The notes below the pieces were generated by a model. That model was given only the letters and a program-made list of their open reading frames with translations, was not told the DNA's origin and did not search any database. The position numbers were made by a program, and so were the translations under genes. From contig URBY01000020.1 of the NCBI GenBank assembly GCA_900546245.1, forward strand, positions 1-21,781: a stretch of DNA of 21,781 nucleotides, given 5' to 3'. Origin of the DNA: an uncultured Mycoplasmatota bacterium. GTDB lineage: Bacteria; Bacillota_I; Bacilli_A; RF39; UBA660. The number at the start of each line of letters is the position of its first letter. Position 1 is the first letter of the stretch. Positions 1 to 8,085 of the stretch are shown here, piece by piece.

Positions 1-677
1 GAAAAACTATAACATATGGAACAGTACCAGGTAAAGAATTAAAATCAGGAGATGCGTTTGATTGTGACGTAAATGGAGATGGAACATATGATAATAAAAC
101 AGAAAGATTTTATTATGTAACAGATATGGATGATAGTACAGCAGTATTAATATATTATAATAATGTATCAAAAGGAAAACCAAGTAATAGTACAACGTAT
201 GCATATGATAGTTCAGGAGAAAACTGGCATGGACCAAGAACAGCGATAGAAGAGTTACCAAGTACAAGTGAATGGAGAAATGTAAGTTTAACAAGTAACG
301 TAAGAAGTATAATTGCACAAGATGGAACAAATCAAACGACAGGAGGACCATTACCAGATCGTTTCAGTTATACAGGAAAAGCAGCAAGATTACTTACAAT
401 ACAGGAAGTTAGAAAAGCAACAGGAAACAAAGATATACCAACATGGCAAGATGGAGAGCTTGATAAATGTAATTATTTAATGGAAAATACAAAGTATTCA
501 AATGATAGTATAGGAAACTATGGATATTGGTTAGAGAACCCTGATTCTGGTAATTCTGACCGTGCTTGGCGTGTGCACGGCAACCACCGTTATGTCTACA
601 ACGGCACTGTTTCGTTTGCTGGAGACCTTGGTGTTCGTCCTGCCATTGAAGTTCTAAAATCTAATATAGAATATTAA
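1..677 (+). CDS. C-terminal part of a surface-type protein with a DGR-like variable C-terminus (5' end outside window)
   Basis: The frame is open from the first base, so the gene begins upstream and only about 224 C-terminal residues are visible. The first in-window ATG (126) has no ribosome site and is not taken as the start. The visible part is rich in Gly, Asn, Ser, Thr and Tyr and includes DVNGDGTYDNK, resembling an Asp-rich calcium-binding stretch, and a late YWLENPDSGNS...GVRPAIEV module. That ending resembles the C-type-lectin/SUMF-like (DUF6273-type) C-termini of gut bacterial surface proteins and DGR targets; this family link is from memory. The final ~100 bp differ sharply in composition from the rest (separate entry). 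Function is unknown; binding or display at the cell surface is inferred. A hairpin terminator follows the stop, and dtd downstream appears to be a separate unit. Confidence 0.75.
   Translation, partial: KTITYGTVPGKELKSGDAFDCDVNGDGTYDNKTERFYYVTDMDDSTAVLIYYNNVSKGKPSNSTTYAYDSSGENWHGPRTAIEELPSTSEWRNVSLTSNVRSIIAQDGTNQTTGGPLPDRFSYTGKAARLLTIQEVRKATGNKDIPTWQDGELDKCNYLMENTKYSNDSIGNYGYWLENPDSGNSDRAWRVHGNHRYVYNGTVSFAGDLGVRPAIEVLKSNIEY
543..650 (+). other. Putative DGR variable region (VR) in the 3' end of the first gene
   Basis: Bases 541-660 contain 59 G+C of 120, against 18 of 60 in 481-540. The 90 bases at 555-644 contain only 12 adenines, in a genome where A is the commonest base. Codons here are GAC, CGT, CAC, GGC, AAC, TAC, TCG and the like, interleaved with fixed-looking GCT, TGG, GTG, GTC, GTT. 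This is what adenine-directed mutagenesis of an AAC/AAT-rich template repeat leaves behind. The encoded pattern GNS-x-x-AW-x-V-x-G-x-x-x-x-V ending LGVRPA matches known DGR target C-termini in outline. No template repeat or reverse transcriptase is present in the window, so the call is inferential. Confidence 0.5.
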
Positions 678-686
678 ATAAATCTT

Positions 687-722
687 AGAGAATTTATAGG
701 AAACTATAGATTCTTTTATTGT
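687..722 (+). terminator. Hairpin with GAAA tetraloop and T-rich tail
   Basis: An 11-bp stem (689-699 with 704-714, one U.G wobble) closes a GAAA tetraloop and can extend two pairs to 687-716. A TTTTATTG-TTTTTATTTT tail follows. It lies 10 bp past the stop of the first gene and should terminate it. A GNRA-looped hairpin shortly after a variable region is also a known DGR target-site feature, so it may have a second role. Confidence 0.75.
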
Positions 723-766
723 TTTTATTTTAATAAAATGTTAAAATTATTATACGAGGTAGGTTT

Positions 767-1219
767 ATGAAAGTAGTAGTTCAAAGGGTATTAAATTCTA
801 GTGTTGTTATTGATGATAAATATGAAGAAAAAATTAATAAAGGTTTAATGATATTACTTGGAATGACATATAATGATGGTATAGAAGATATAGATTATTT
901 AATAAATAAAATATTAAATTTAAGAATTTTTGAAAAAGATAATAAAATGAATTTAAGTGTAAAAGATATTAATGGAGATATTTTGTTGATTCCTCAGTTT
1001 ACTTTATATGCAAATCCATATGATGGGAATAGACCTTCATTTAATGATGTATTAGATAAAGAAGAAGCAGAAGAATTATTTTGTATATTTAAAGAGAAAA
1101 TCAGCAGTATTTATAATAGTGTTAAATTTGGTAAGTTTGGTTCAGATATGAAGGTATCTCTTATTAATGATGGACCTATTACAATAATAATAGAATCTAA
1201 AGAGAAGGTGAAAAAATGA
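767..1219 (+). CDS. dtd: D-aminoacyl-tRNA deacylase
   Basis: This protein hydrolyses D-aminoacyl-tRNAs in the cytoplasm, recycling tRNA mischarged with D-amino acids or glycine. At 150 residues it has the usual DTD length. It starts MKVVVQRV, carries the catalytic-site motif as PQFTLYA at residues 76-82 (Thr79 is the expected active-site Thr) and the Gly-Pro motif as NDGPIT at 134-139. The first residue of the usual SQxxLYA motif, Ser, is Pro here; the rest of the motif is intact. The start follows GAGGTAGG with good spacing. The stop overlaps the next start as ATGA, so the two genes are probably translationally coupled. Confidence 0.93.
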   Translation: MKVVVQRVLNSSVVIDDKYEEKINKGLMILLGMTYNDGIEDIDYLINKILNLRIFEKDNKMNLSVKDINGDILLIPQFTLYANPYDGNRPSFNDVLDKEEAEELFCIFKEKISSIYNSVKFGKFGSDMKVSLINDGPITIIIESKEKVKK

Positions 1220-2268
1220 AAAGAATAAATTATAAATTATTAAATACTTTAATTTTATTAACTATAGTTTATGTACTTTTTTTATTAAGAGATTTATGGG
1301 GTGGTGTATTTTTTAAAGTACTTGCAATATTAAAGCCATTTATAATAGCATTTGTAATTGCGTATGCTTTTTATCCATTTTTAAAATTTCTTGAAAATAA
1401 AAAATGGCCAAAGGGTCTCGCAGTAACTTTTATTGTTTTGCTTACAGTGCTTTTCCTAGGATTTATAGTATACTCACTTATTCCAGTATTTAGTGAACAA
1501 TTAGTATCATTCTTTTCTAGTATTATAACTTTTGTTACTGATTTTGGAAGTAAATTTGATATAGATATTAGTCCAATAAAAACAAATTTATATGATATAT
1601 TTAATAAAGTTTCTGCTAATATAGGAAAATATATATCAGATGGAGCATTAAATTTACTTAATGCATCAATAAATTTTATAAGTAATTTTATAATTGTATT
1701 TGTATGTTATATATATTTCCTTGCTGATATGGAAAATATTAGAGATAATGTTAAAGAATATTATTTAAAGAAAAAGAAAAAAACATTTAAGTTAATTGAG
1801 AAGGTTGATTATGAAACAACACAGTATTTTAGGGGATTATGTCTTACTTTAGTTATTCAATTCTTTGAGTATACGATTGTTTTCTTACTTATAGGTCATC
1901 CAAATTTTCTTCTTCTTGGAATATTATCATCTATTTCTAGTTTAATACCTTATTTTGGAGGATTTATTGTTAATGTTATAGCAATTATGATTGCAGCAGT
2001 AGTAAGTCCTAAACTTCTTATATTAACACTTATAGTTGCTATTGTACTTCCTAATATTGATGGATATATAATAAGTCCAAAAGTATATGGTAAGACAAAT
2101 AATATTTCACCACTTTTAACAATATTTGCTGTATTTGCAGGTGGTGTACTTGGAGGATTTATTGGAATACTTATTGCACTTCCACTTACAATTATATTAA
2201 GAACAATTTTCAAGTATTATAAGGGTGATATATCTAAAAAAATAGATGATATAAAAGAAAAAATATAG
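1216..2268 (+). CDS. AI-2E family transporter (PerM/YdiK/YtvI-like membrane protein)
   Basis: A 350-residue integral membrane protein. Two hydrophobic segments lie in the first ~95 residues, then an extracytoplasmic-type region, then a block of several helices from about residue 150 to the end. The segment with SLIPYFGG (about 240-250) and the late SPKVYGK followed by a Gly-rich helix (about 290-330) are typical of the AI-2E/PerM family. Members have been linked to autoinducer export or Na+/H+ exchange, but substrates are mostly unknown and none can be named here. The start overlaps the dtd stop (ATGA), and pgsA follows 8 bp later, so dtd, this gene and pgsA form one operon. Confidence 0.88.
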   Translation: MKRINYKLLNTLILLTIVYVLFLLRDLWGGVFFKVLAILKPFIIAFVIAYAFYPFLKFLENKKWPKGLAVTFIVLLTVLFLGFIVYSLIPVFSEQLVSFFSSIITFVTDFGSKFDIDISPIKTNLYDIFNKVSANIGKYISDGALNLLNASINFISNFIIVFVCYIYFLADMENIRDNVKEYYLKKKKKTFKLIEKVDYETTQYFRGLCLTLVIQFFEYTIVFLLIGHPNFLLLGILSSISSLIPYFGGFIVNVIAIMIAAVVSPKLLILTLIVAIVLPNIDGYIISPKVYGKTNNISPLLTIFAVFAGGVLGGFIGILIALPLTIILRTIFKYYKGDISKKIDDIKEKI

Positions 2269-2276
2269 GAGGTTTT

Positions 2277-2780
2277 ATGGCAAATATAATAACATTTATA
2301 AGGATAATAGGAACATTTCCATTAATATTTATGCTTCTAAATAAGGGTATAAATTTAAATTGTTTTATATTATTTGTATTTTTAGGACTAACCGATTTTT
2401 TAGATGGTTACTTAGCAAGAAAATATAATAAATGTACCGATTTTGGAAAAATAATTGATGGGATTGCAGATAAATTTTTAATGTTATCTGTAACCATTTG
2501 TTTACTTATTAAAAATATTATTCCTTATTGGACATTGTTAATATTTATTAGAGATTTTTTATCATGTGTTTTTGCACTTAGTTATATGAAAAGAACTAAA
2601 ATAGTTATTAAATCTAATATATTTGGTAAAACTAAAACAACTCTTCATATAATATCTATTTCATTAGTGTTATTACTTGGTAAATGGAATATATTTTCTA
2701 GTATTTTACTTATAATTGCTATTTTATTATTTTTACCTGAATGTTTTTATATTTTAAAGTTTTTGAAAAATAGGAAATAA
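2277..2780 (+). CDS. pgsA: CDP-alcohol phosphatidyltransferase, PgsA-like
   Basis: This family transfers a phosphatidyl group from CDP-diacylglycerol to an alcohol; PgsA makes phosphatidylglycerol-phosphate from glycerol-3-phosphate at the membrane. The family signature is exact: D40-x2-D43-G44-x2-A47-R48-x8-G57-x3-D61-x3-D65, inside a 167-residue protein with about five hydrophobic segments. The length is slightly below usual PgsA (about 180-190). The acceptor alcohol cannot be proved from sequence: phosphatidylglycerol-phosphate synthase is the default, and a cardiolipin-synthase-like or inositol-type CAPT enzyme is the alternative. ATG follows AGGAGG closely. It is the last gene of the dtd operon; its stop lies in the loop of a terminator. 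Confidence 0.85.
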   Translation: MANIITFIRIIGTFPLIFMLLNKGINLNCFILFVFLGLTDFLDGYLARKYNKCTDFGKIIDGIADKFLMLSVTICLLIKNIIPYWTLLIFIRDFLSCVFALSYMKRTKIVIKSNIFGKTKTTLHIISISLVLLLGKWNIFSSILLIIAILLFLPECFYILKFLKNRK

Positions 2781-2792
2781 TCCTATTTTTTT
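2766..2792 (+). terminator. Intrinsic terminator of the dtd-pgsA operon
   Basis: Perfect 10-bp stem AAAAATAGGA (2766-2775) with TCCTATTTTT (2781-2790), a 5-nt loop and further T. It overlaps the end of pgsA. Confidence 0.88.
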
Positions 2793-2793
2793 C

Positions 2794-2822
2794 TTGAATA
2801 TATAAAGAATTTGTTGTAATAT
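2794..2822 (+). promoter_or_regulatory. Sigma-A type promoter for the 2847 gene
   Basis: TTGAAT (2794-2799), a 17-nt spacer and TAATAT (2817-2822), directly after the pgsA terminator and 24 bp before the next start codon. Confidence 0.65.
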
Positions 2823-2846
2823 ATAGATAAAGTTGAGGTATGTGTT

Positions 2847-3629
2847 ATGGAAAGATTTAGTTATGCGCTAGAGTTTTACAATAATAAATTTTATGATTTA
2901 AACAATGTTAATTTATTTAAAAGAAAGGTAAATGAAGCAGAAAGAATTGAAGAGTTTTTTTCGTCAATAATTCCAAATATTGATTGTGTTAGAATGTATA
3001 TTTTAAGATCTTATAGATTTAATAAAAAGTATAATTTTAAAAACAGAATAAATTATATAAAAGGATTAATTTTTGCTGATAATGTTATTGATTTTAATGA
3101 TATAATAGAATTTGAAAGATTATTGGAAGATAAAATTTTAATCGAAGAAAAAAAATCAGTTTGGAAAAATAAAGGTTTTGTTGAAGATACTTTAAATGAA
3201 GATTTTTTAGAAGGAGAATTTGAGAATAATGATTTAAATCTTATTGAGTTCTTTAGTAGTTACGTTCCCTCATTTTCTGATGAAGAAGACATTAATAAAG
3301 AAAAACTCGAAGAAAATGAAAAAATGGATTCAACAATTTTACAAATGCTATGTGATAATGATGATGATTATGATGATGAATTTGAGGATGCTTCATCTGA
3401 TTTTGTGCCTATTGGTGCTTGTGAAAAAATAAATCAATTTATAGAAAATAAAGATAAGATAATTAATGAAATTATTGAAAGAAAAAGTATAGATGTAAAA
3501 AGTGAAAAAATGGTAAGAAAAGGTATTAAAGATTGGCTTGATTTTTCTATTAATTCTATTCAAAATTTATATAATTTAAAAATTAAGTCATTAAAACTAA
3601 AAGATGAAAACATTTCTAAATATCTGTAA
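2847..3629 (+). CDS. Hypothetical acidic protein, 260 aa
   Basis: No family is recognised. The protein is soluble (no membrane segment or signal peptide) and has three parts: a basic/aromatic N-terminus (about 1-75), a strongly acidic middle (about 85-185, including a run of Asp/Glu near 170-182 from GAT repeats), and a Lys-rich helical C-terminus (about 190-260). GAGGT lies upstream of the ATG and the gene has its own promoter. It sits between pgsA and hisS but is separated from each by a terminator or a promoter, so no pathway is implied. The Asp run is encoded by a short GATGAT repeat that could be length-variable. Confidence 0.75.
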   Translation: MERFSYALEFYNNKFYDLNNVNLFKRKVNEAERIEEFFSSIIPNIDCVRMYILRSYRFNKKYNFKNRINYIKGLIFADNVIDFNDIIEFERLLEDKILIEEKKSVWKNKGFVEDTLNEDFLEGEFENNDLNLIEFFSSYVPSFSDEEDINKEKLEENEKMDSTILQMLCDNDDDYDDEFEDASSDFVPIGACEKINQFIENKDKIINEIIERKSIDVKSEKMVRKGIKDWLDFSINSIQNLYNLKIKSLKLKDENISKYL

Positions 3630-3633
3630 TATA

Positions 3634-3642
3634 TGATATAAT
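3634..3642 (+). promoter_or_regulatory. Extended -10 promoter for hisS
   Basis: TGATATAAT (TGn plus consensus TATAAT at 3637-3642), 21 bp before the hisS ATG. No good -35 is visible, as expected for an extended -10 promoter. Confidence 0.6.
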
Positions 3643-3663
3643 TTTAAGTGGTAGGTGAAAAAT

Positions 3664-4911
3664 ATGATACAAAAATTAAAAGGTATGTATGATGTATATG
3701 GTGATTTAGCAAAAAAACATGATTATGTAAAAAAATTATTTCAAGCAGTATGTGAAAGTTATAATTATTCTTACATAGAAACACCATTAATTGAAAGAAG
3801 TGAATTATTTCATAGGGGTGTTGGTGAAACAACTGATATAGTTACAAAAGAAACATATGATTTTGTAGATAGAGGTGGAAGAAATAACACTTTAAGACCA
3901 GAGGGTACTGCAGGTGTAGCAAGATCTATAATAGAAAATAAACTTTATAATACTCTTCCTCTTAAATTATGGTATTATGGTTCTATGTTTAGGTATGAAA
4001 GACCACAAAAAGGTAGATATAGAGAACTTAGACAAATGGGTATTGAAAGTTATGGATCTAATAATCCTATAATGGATGCTGAAGTTATATCACTTGGTAT
4101 TAATTTTTTAAGAGAACTTGGTATAAATGCTAAAGTAAAAATAAATTCAATTGGTGGAATTGAAACAAGAAATAAATATAGAGAAGCTTTAATAAAACAT
4201 TTTGAGGGTAGCATTGATGAATTTTGTAGTGACTGCAAGGAAAGATTACATAAAAATCCTCTTAGAATATTAGATTGCAAGGTGGATTCTAATAATGCAC
4301 TTATTAAAAATGCACCAAGTATATTAGATTATTTAAATGAAGAAGAAGATAAATATTTTAAAAATGTTTTAGAATATTTAGACCAATTAGAAATAGATTA
4401 TGAAATTGATAATTCTTTAGTTAGAGGTCTTGATTATTATACAAATACTGTATTTGAATTTATAAGTGAAATAGATGATTTTGGATCTATTGGTGGAGGA
4501 GGAAGATATGATAATTTATTATCTTCACTAGATGGGCCTAGTATACCTGCGGTTGGATTTGCATTTGGATTTGATAGAATAGTCGCAACTTTAGATGCAC
4601 TTAATATTGACCTTGTTAAAGATACTGGTCTTGATGTATATATTTTAACAATTACTGATAAAGAAAATTTTTATGCTCTAGAGCTTGCTCAAAAACTTAG
4701 AATGTGTGGTTATAAAGTTGATTTAGATTTAACTGGAAAAAATATGAAAGCTAAGTTTAAAGAATCAGATAGATATAATAGTAAATACATAATTATGGTT
4801 GGAGAAGAGGAAGAATTAACTGATGTACTTACTATAAAAGATAATTTAACTAAAGAAGAGAAAAAGATTGAACTAGATAATTTAATAGATTTTCTAGATA
4901 CAAATATATAA
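3664..4911 (+). CDS. hisS: Histidyl-tRNA synthetase
   Basis: Charges tRNA-His with histidine (class II aminoacyl-tRNA synthetase, cytoplasmic dimer). Class II motif 2 is seen as FRYERPQKGRYRELRQMG. The HisRS-specific signatures LVRGLDYYTNTVFEF and GGGRYDNL and motif 3 in AVGFAFGFDRI are all present, followed by a C-terminal anticodon-binding domain from about residue 320. The length, about 415 residues, is normal. I chose ATG 3664 (MIQKLKGMYDV) over the upstream GTG at 3655 because AGGTGA at 3653-3658 is a well-spaced ribosome site for 3664 and would overlap the GTG. The stop shares its last base with the nth start, so hisS, nth and the 5531 gene are one operon. Confidence 0.96.
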   Translation: MIQKLKGMYDVYGDLAKKHDYVKKLFQAVCESYNYSYIETPLIERSELFHRGVGETTDIVTKETYDFVDRGGRNNTLRPEGTAGVARSIIENKLYNTLPLKLWYYGSMFRYERPQKGRYRELRQMGIESYGSNNPIMDAEVISLGINFLRELGINAKVKINSIGGIETRNKYREALIKHFEGSIDEFCSDCKERLHKNPLRILDCKVDSNNALIKNAPSILDYLNEEEDKYFKNVLEYLDQLEIDYEIDNSLVRGLDYYTNTVFEFISEIDDFGSIGGGGRYDNLLSSLDGPSIPAVGFAFGFDRIVATLDALNIDLVKDTGLDVYILTITDKENFYALELAQKLRMCGYKVDLDLTGKNMKAKFKESDRYNSKYIIMVGEEEELTDVLTIKDNLTKEEKKIELDNLIDFLDTNI

Positions 4912-5534
4912 TGAGAGTTGAATTAATAGAAAATTATTTAGAAGAATTATTACCCAATCCTAAGTGTGAACTTGAATATTCTAAAGATTATCAACTTTTA
5001 ATAGCAATAACTCTTAGTGCTCAAACTACTGATAAAAGAGTAAATAAAGTAACAAAAGTATTATTTAATAAATATGATACTTTGGAAAAATTAAGAGATG
5101 CTAATATAGATGATTTAAAAAGTATTGTTAGAGAACTTGGTTCATATAATAAGAAAGCACTTTATATAAAAGAGATAGCAAGAATAATAGTAGATGACTA
5201 TAATGGGATTATGCCAAGAAAAAGAAAAGATTTAGAAAAAATGCCCGGAGTAGGTAGAAAAACAGTTAATGTATTATTTGGTGAACTTGAAATAGAACCT
5301 AATATAGCAGTTGACACTCATGTAACAAGGGTTAGTAAAAGACTTGGACTAGCTAAAGAAAATGATGATGTTTACGAAATTGAAATGAAACTTAGAAGAA
5401 AATTTAAAAGGGATACATGGAATAAAAGACATAAACAATTAGTTTTGTTTGGCAGATATTATTGTAAAGCAATAAAACCAGAATGTGATACTTGCAAACT
5501 TAAAAATATTTGTAAGGAGAAAAATAAAAAATGA
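4911..5534 (+). CDS. nth: Endonuclease III (DNA glycosylase/AP lyase)
   Basis: Base-excision repair enzyme that removes oxidised pyrimidines and cleaves at the abasic site. The helix-hairpin-helix MPGVGRKTVNVL carries the catalytic Lys117, and VDTHVTRVSKRLG carries the catalytic Asp135. The C-terminus has the 4Fe-4S cysteines in the standard C-x6-C-x2-C-x5-C spacing (Cys185, 192, 195, 201). Length (207) is typical. The start ATG overlaps the hisS stop by one base, and its TGA stop overlaps the next ATG (ATGA), so it depends on coupled translation within the hisS operon. Confidence 0.96.
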   Translation: MRVELIENYLEELLPNPKCELEYSKDYQLLIAITLSAQTTDKRVNKVTKVLFNKYDTLEKLRDANIDDLKSIVRELGSYNKKALYIKEIARIIVDDYNGIMPRKRKDLEKMPGVGRKTVNVLFGELEIEPNIAVDTHVTRVSKRLGLAKENDDVYEIEMKLRRKFKRDTWNKRHKQLVLFGRYYCKAIKPECDTCKLKNICKEKNKK

Positions 5535-6217
5535 CATGGATTATGTATGCAGTTTTACCAACATTGATTGATGTTATTATAGTAAAACATAAGAGAAATA
5601 AAACTATTAAAAAAATTAAAGAAAACTTAGATGAAAAAGGCTATATTGTAGATGAAAAAGCTAAAAAAAGAATACCAAAATTTGTTATAAAAAATTATTT
5701 TAAAGAAGATTATGCTAAGTCAGATTGGGCTTTAGATATTTCGCTTAGTTATTTACCAATAATAAGATTGCTTCTTATTTTTTCAAACATATCTTATTTA
5801 TGTGGGAATTATGAAGGCGATAATAAAATTTATAAAGTTCTTGAAGATATTACATCTGAATCTGATGATCTTATCAGAATTTTGGAAAAGAATAAATATA
5901 TAAGTGTAGATAAAGAAAAACAACAATGGATTAATGATAGAGATAATGCACTAAAAGAACTTACAGGTAAATCTGAAGATATTGCCGAGCTTGAAAACAA
6001 ATATAATAAGGTAAATGATTATACAAGATTAAATATTTCAAATGATATTGATATACTAAAAGCAAAAAGAAAAAAATTAGATGAAATGATTGAATTGAAA
6101 AAATCACAAAAAGAAAATGATAATATTCTAGAAAAAGAAATAAAAAAACAAAACAATGATGTTGAACTAGATAATTTATCACTTAAATATACGCCTGATA
6201 AAAAGAAGAAAAATTAA
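5531..6217 (+). CDS. Hypothetical membrane-anchored coiled-coil protein, 228 aa
   Basis: No family is recognised. The first ~20 residues (ITWIM-like, MTWIMYAVLPTLIDVIIV) form a hydrophobic segment followed by a Lys/Arg-rich stretch. A second hydrophobic patch lies at about 74-92 (SLSYLPIIRLLLIFSNISY). The rest, from about 115, is a charged, Lys/Glu-rich probable coiled coil. The gene overlaps the nth stop (ATGA) and ends the hisS-nth operon at a strong terminator. An inner-face membrane protein is inferred; no role can be assigned from its neighbours. Confidence 0.78.
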   Translation: MTWIMYAVLPTLIDVIIVKHKRNKTIKKIKENLDEKGYIVDEKAKKRIPKFVIKNYFKEDYAKSDWALDISLSYLPIIRLLLIFSNISYLCGNYEGDNKIYKVLEDITSESDDLIRILEKNKYISVDKEKQQWINDRDNALKELTGKSEDIAELENKYNKVNDYTRLNISNDIDILKAKRKKLDEMIELKKSQKENDNILEKEIKKQNNDVELDNLSLKYTPDKKKKN

Positions 6218-6221
6218 TTTT

Positions 6222-6246
6222 GGATAATTATTATCCTTTTTTTTTT
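6222..6246 (+). terminator. Intrinsic terminator of the hisS-nth operon
   Basis: GGATAA (6222-6227), TTA loop, TTATCC (6231-6236), then about ten T. Confidence 0.88.
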
Positions 6247-6256
6247 ATGTTTTATA

Positions 6257-6265
6257 TGCTATAAT
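6257..6265 (+). promoter_or_regulatory. Extended -10 promoter for aspS
   Basis: TGCTATAAT (TGn-TATAAT), 30 bp before the aspS ATG and after a terminator. Confidence 0.65.
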
Positions 6266-6295
6266 TAATGAGTATTAATTGAAAGAAGTGAGATA

Positions 6296-8035
6296 ATGAA
6301 GAAATACAATAATAATGATTTTAATATTAAAAATGTAGGAGAAAATGTTGAACTTTATGGATGGGCTTCTAAAGTTCGTAATCTTGGAGGACTTATATTT
6401 ATTGATTTAAGAGATAGAAGTGGTAAAGTACAACTTGTAATTAATCCTGATAATCATTGCTATGAAGAAGCATCAAAAGTAAGAAATGAATATGTTTTAA
6501 AAGTAAATGGTGTTATAGAAGAAAGACAATCTAAAAATCCTAATATGGCTACAGGGGAAATAGAGGTAAATGTTAGTTCTCTTGAAATATTAAATGAAGC
6601 TGCAACACCTGTATTTGAACTTGATAAAGATGATGCTTTAGAAGATACTAGACTTAAATATAGATATTTAGATTTAAGACGTGATAATATTAAAAATAAT
6701 CTTATTACAAGACATAAAATAACTATGGCTGCTAGAAAATTCTTATCAGATAATGGTTTTATAGAAGTTGAAACACCAATACTTTCTAAATCAACACCAG
6801 AGGGAGCAAGAGACTATTTAGTTCCAAGTAGAGTAAATAAAGGAAGTTTTTATGCTCTTCCACAAAGTCCTCAAATATATAAACAATTACTTATGATTGG
6901 TGGAGTTGAAAAATACTTTCAAATTGCAAGATGTTTTCGTGACGAAGATTTAAGAGCAGATCGTCAACCAGAATTTACTCAAATTGATATGGAAATGAGT
7001 TTTGTATCAGAAGAAGATGTTATGGATAATACAGAAAAATTATTCCAAACAATATTTAAAGAAGTAAAAGGTTATGATATAAAACTTCCACTTATGAGAA
7101 TGAAATATGATGACGCGATTAACTTTTATGGATCAGATAAACCTGATTTAAGATTTGATATGAAAATAAATGATGTTACTGAAGTATTCAGTAAATGTGA
7201 TTTTGAATTATTTAAAAGAGAACTTGAAAGTAATGGTATTATAAATGCAATTGTTGTAAAAAATGCAGCCGATAAATATTCTAGAAAAGATATAGATAAA
7301 TTAACTGATTTTGTTAAAACATATAAAGCAAATGGTTTATTCTTCTTAAAATATAATAATAGTGAATTTGCAGGTAGTATTGCAAAAATATTAACTGATG
7401 AAGTAAAAGAAGAATTAATAAAGAGTTTATGTTTAGAAGAAAATGATTTAATATTTGTAATTGCTGGTAAAAAACTAATTACTAAAACAAGTCTTGGAGC
7501 ACTTAGATGTAAACTTGCTAGAGATTTAGATTTAATTAAGAAAGGTGATTATAAATTCCTTTGGGTAACTGATTTCCCATCATTTGAATGGAGTGAAGAA
7601 GAGAATAGATTTGTTGCATGTCATCATCCATTTACAGCACCTAAAGATGAAGATATAGATAAATTATTAACAGATAAAGAACATTGTTATTCTAAAGCAT
7701 ATGATATTGTTTGTAATGGTTATGAAGCAGGTGGTGGATCTATTCGTATCCATAATGCAGATGTACAAGAAAAAATGTTTGAAGCACTTGAATTAACTAA
7801 AGAAGATATTGAAGAAAAATTTGGTTTCTTTGTAAATGCATTTAAATATGGAACTCCTCCTCATGGTGGACTTGCAATTGGTCTTGAAAGACTTACAATG
7901 CTTTTATGTGAAACAGATAATATAAAGGATGTAATAGCATTCCCTAAGACATCATCAGCAAGTTGTCTTATGAGTGAAGCACCTAATACTGTTTCAGAAA
8001 AACAATTAGAAGAATTAAATATAACTGTGAAGTAG
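6296..8035 (+). CDS. aspS: Aspartyl-tRNA synthetase
   Basis: Charges tRNA-Asp (class II synthetase). The N-terminal OB-fold anticodon-binding domain is at about 15-105, with VRNLGGLIFIDLRDRSG. The catalytic domain carries motif 2 as FRDEDLRADRQPEFTQID and motif 3 as GLAIGLERLTMLL. The bacterial GAD-type insertion lies between them (about 285-405). At 579 residues it is a normal bacterial AspRS. Whether it is discriminating or also charges tRNA-Asn cannot be read here. The ATG follows GAAAGAAGTGAG. It appears to be a single-gene unit with its own promoter and terminator; proximity to hisS is a common Firmicutes arrangement. Confidence 0.96.
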   Translation: MKKYNNNDFNIKNVGENVELYGWASKVRNLGGLIFIDLRDRSGKVQLVINPDNHCYEEASKVRNEYVLKVNGVIEERQSKNPNMATGEIEVNVSSLEILNEAATPVFELDKDDALEDTRLKYRYLDLRRDNIKNNLITRHKITMAARKFLSDNGFIEVETPILSKSTPEGARDYLVPSRVNKGSFYALPQSPQIYKQLLMIGGVEKYFQIARCFRDEDLRADRQPEFTQIDMEMSFVSEEDVMDNTEKLFQTIFKEVKGYDIKLPLMRMKYDDAINFYGSDKPDLRFDMKINDVTEVFSKCDFELFKRELESNGIINAIVVKNAADKYSRKDIDKLTDFVKTYKANGLFFLKYNNSEFAGSIAKILTDEVKEELIKSLCLEENDLIFVIAGKKLITKTSLGALRCKLARDLDLIKKGDYKFLWVTDFPSFEWSEEENRFVACHHPFTAPKDEDIDKLLTDKEHCYSKAYDIVCNGYEAGGGSIRIHNADVQEKMFEALELTKEDIEEKFGFFVNAFKYGTPPHGGLAIGLERLTMLLCETDNIKDVIAFPKTSSASCLMSEAPNTVSEKQLEELNITVK

Positions 8036-8055
8036 CACATAAATGCTGCTTTTTC
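8032..8055 (+). terminator. Intrinsic terminator of aspS
   Basis: GTAGCA (8032-8037) pairs with TGCTGC (8044-8049, one U.G), with flanking A-T pairs and a TTTTTC tail. It overlaps the aspS stop. Confidence 0.8.
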
Positions 8056-8056
8056 T

Positions 8057-8085
8057 TTGACAATATTTATAACTTATGCTATTAT
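8057..8085 (+). promoter_or_regulatory. Sigma-A promoter for the 8114 gene
   Basis: Consensus TTGACA (8057-8062), 17-nt spacer ending in TGC, and TATTAT (8080-8085). It begins immediately after the aspS terminator and rules out the upstream in-frame TTG at 8057 as a start. Confidence 0.85.

Noticed and set aside
7..351. Minus-strand 114-aa reading frame opposite the first gene
   Set aside because: It is a low-complexity Leu/His/Tyr translation of the complement of an AT-rich coding sequence, with no ribosome site.
1216..5534. Mycoplasma genetic code (UGA = Trp)
   Set aside because: TGA ends dtd and nth at ATGA overlaps, and conserved proteins use TGG for Trp with no internal TGA.
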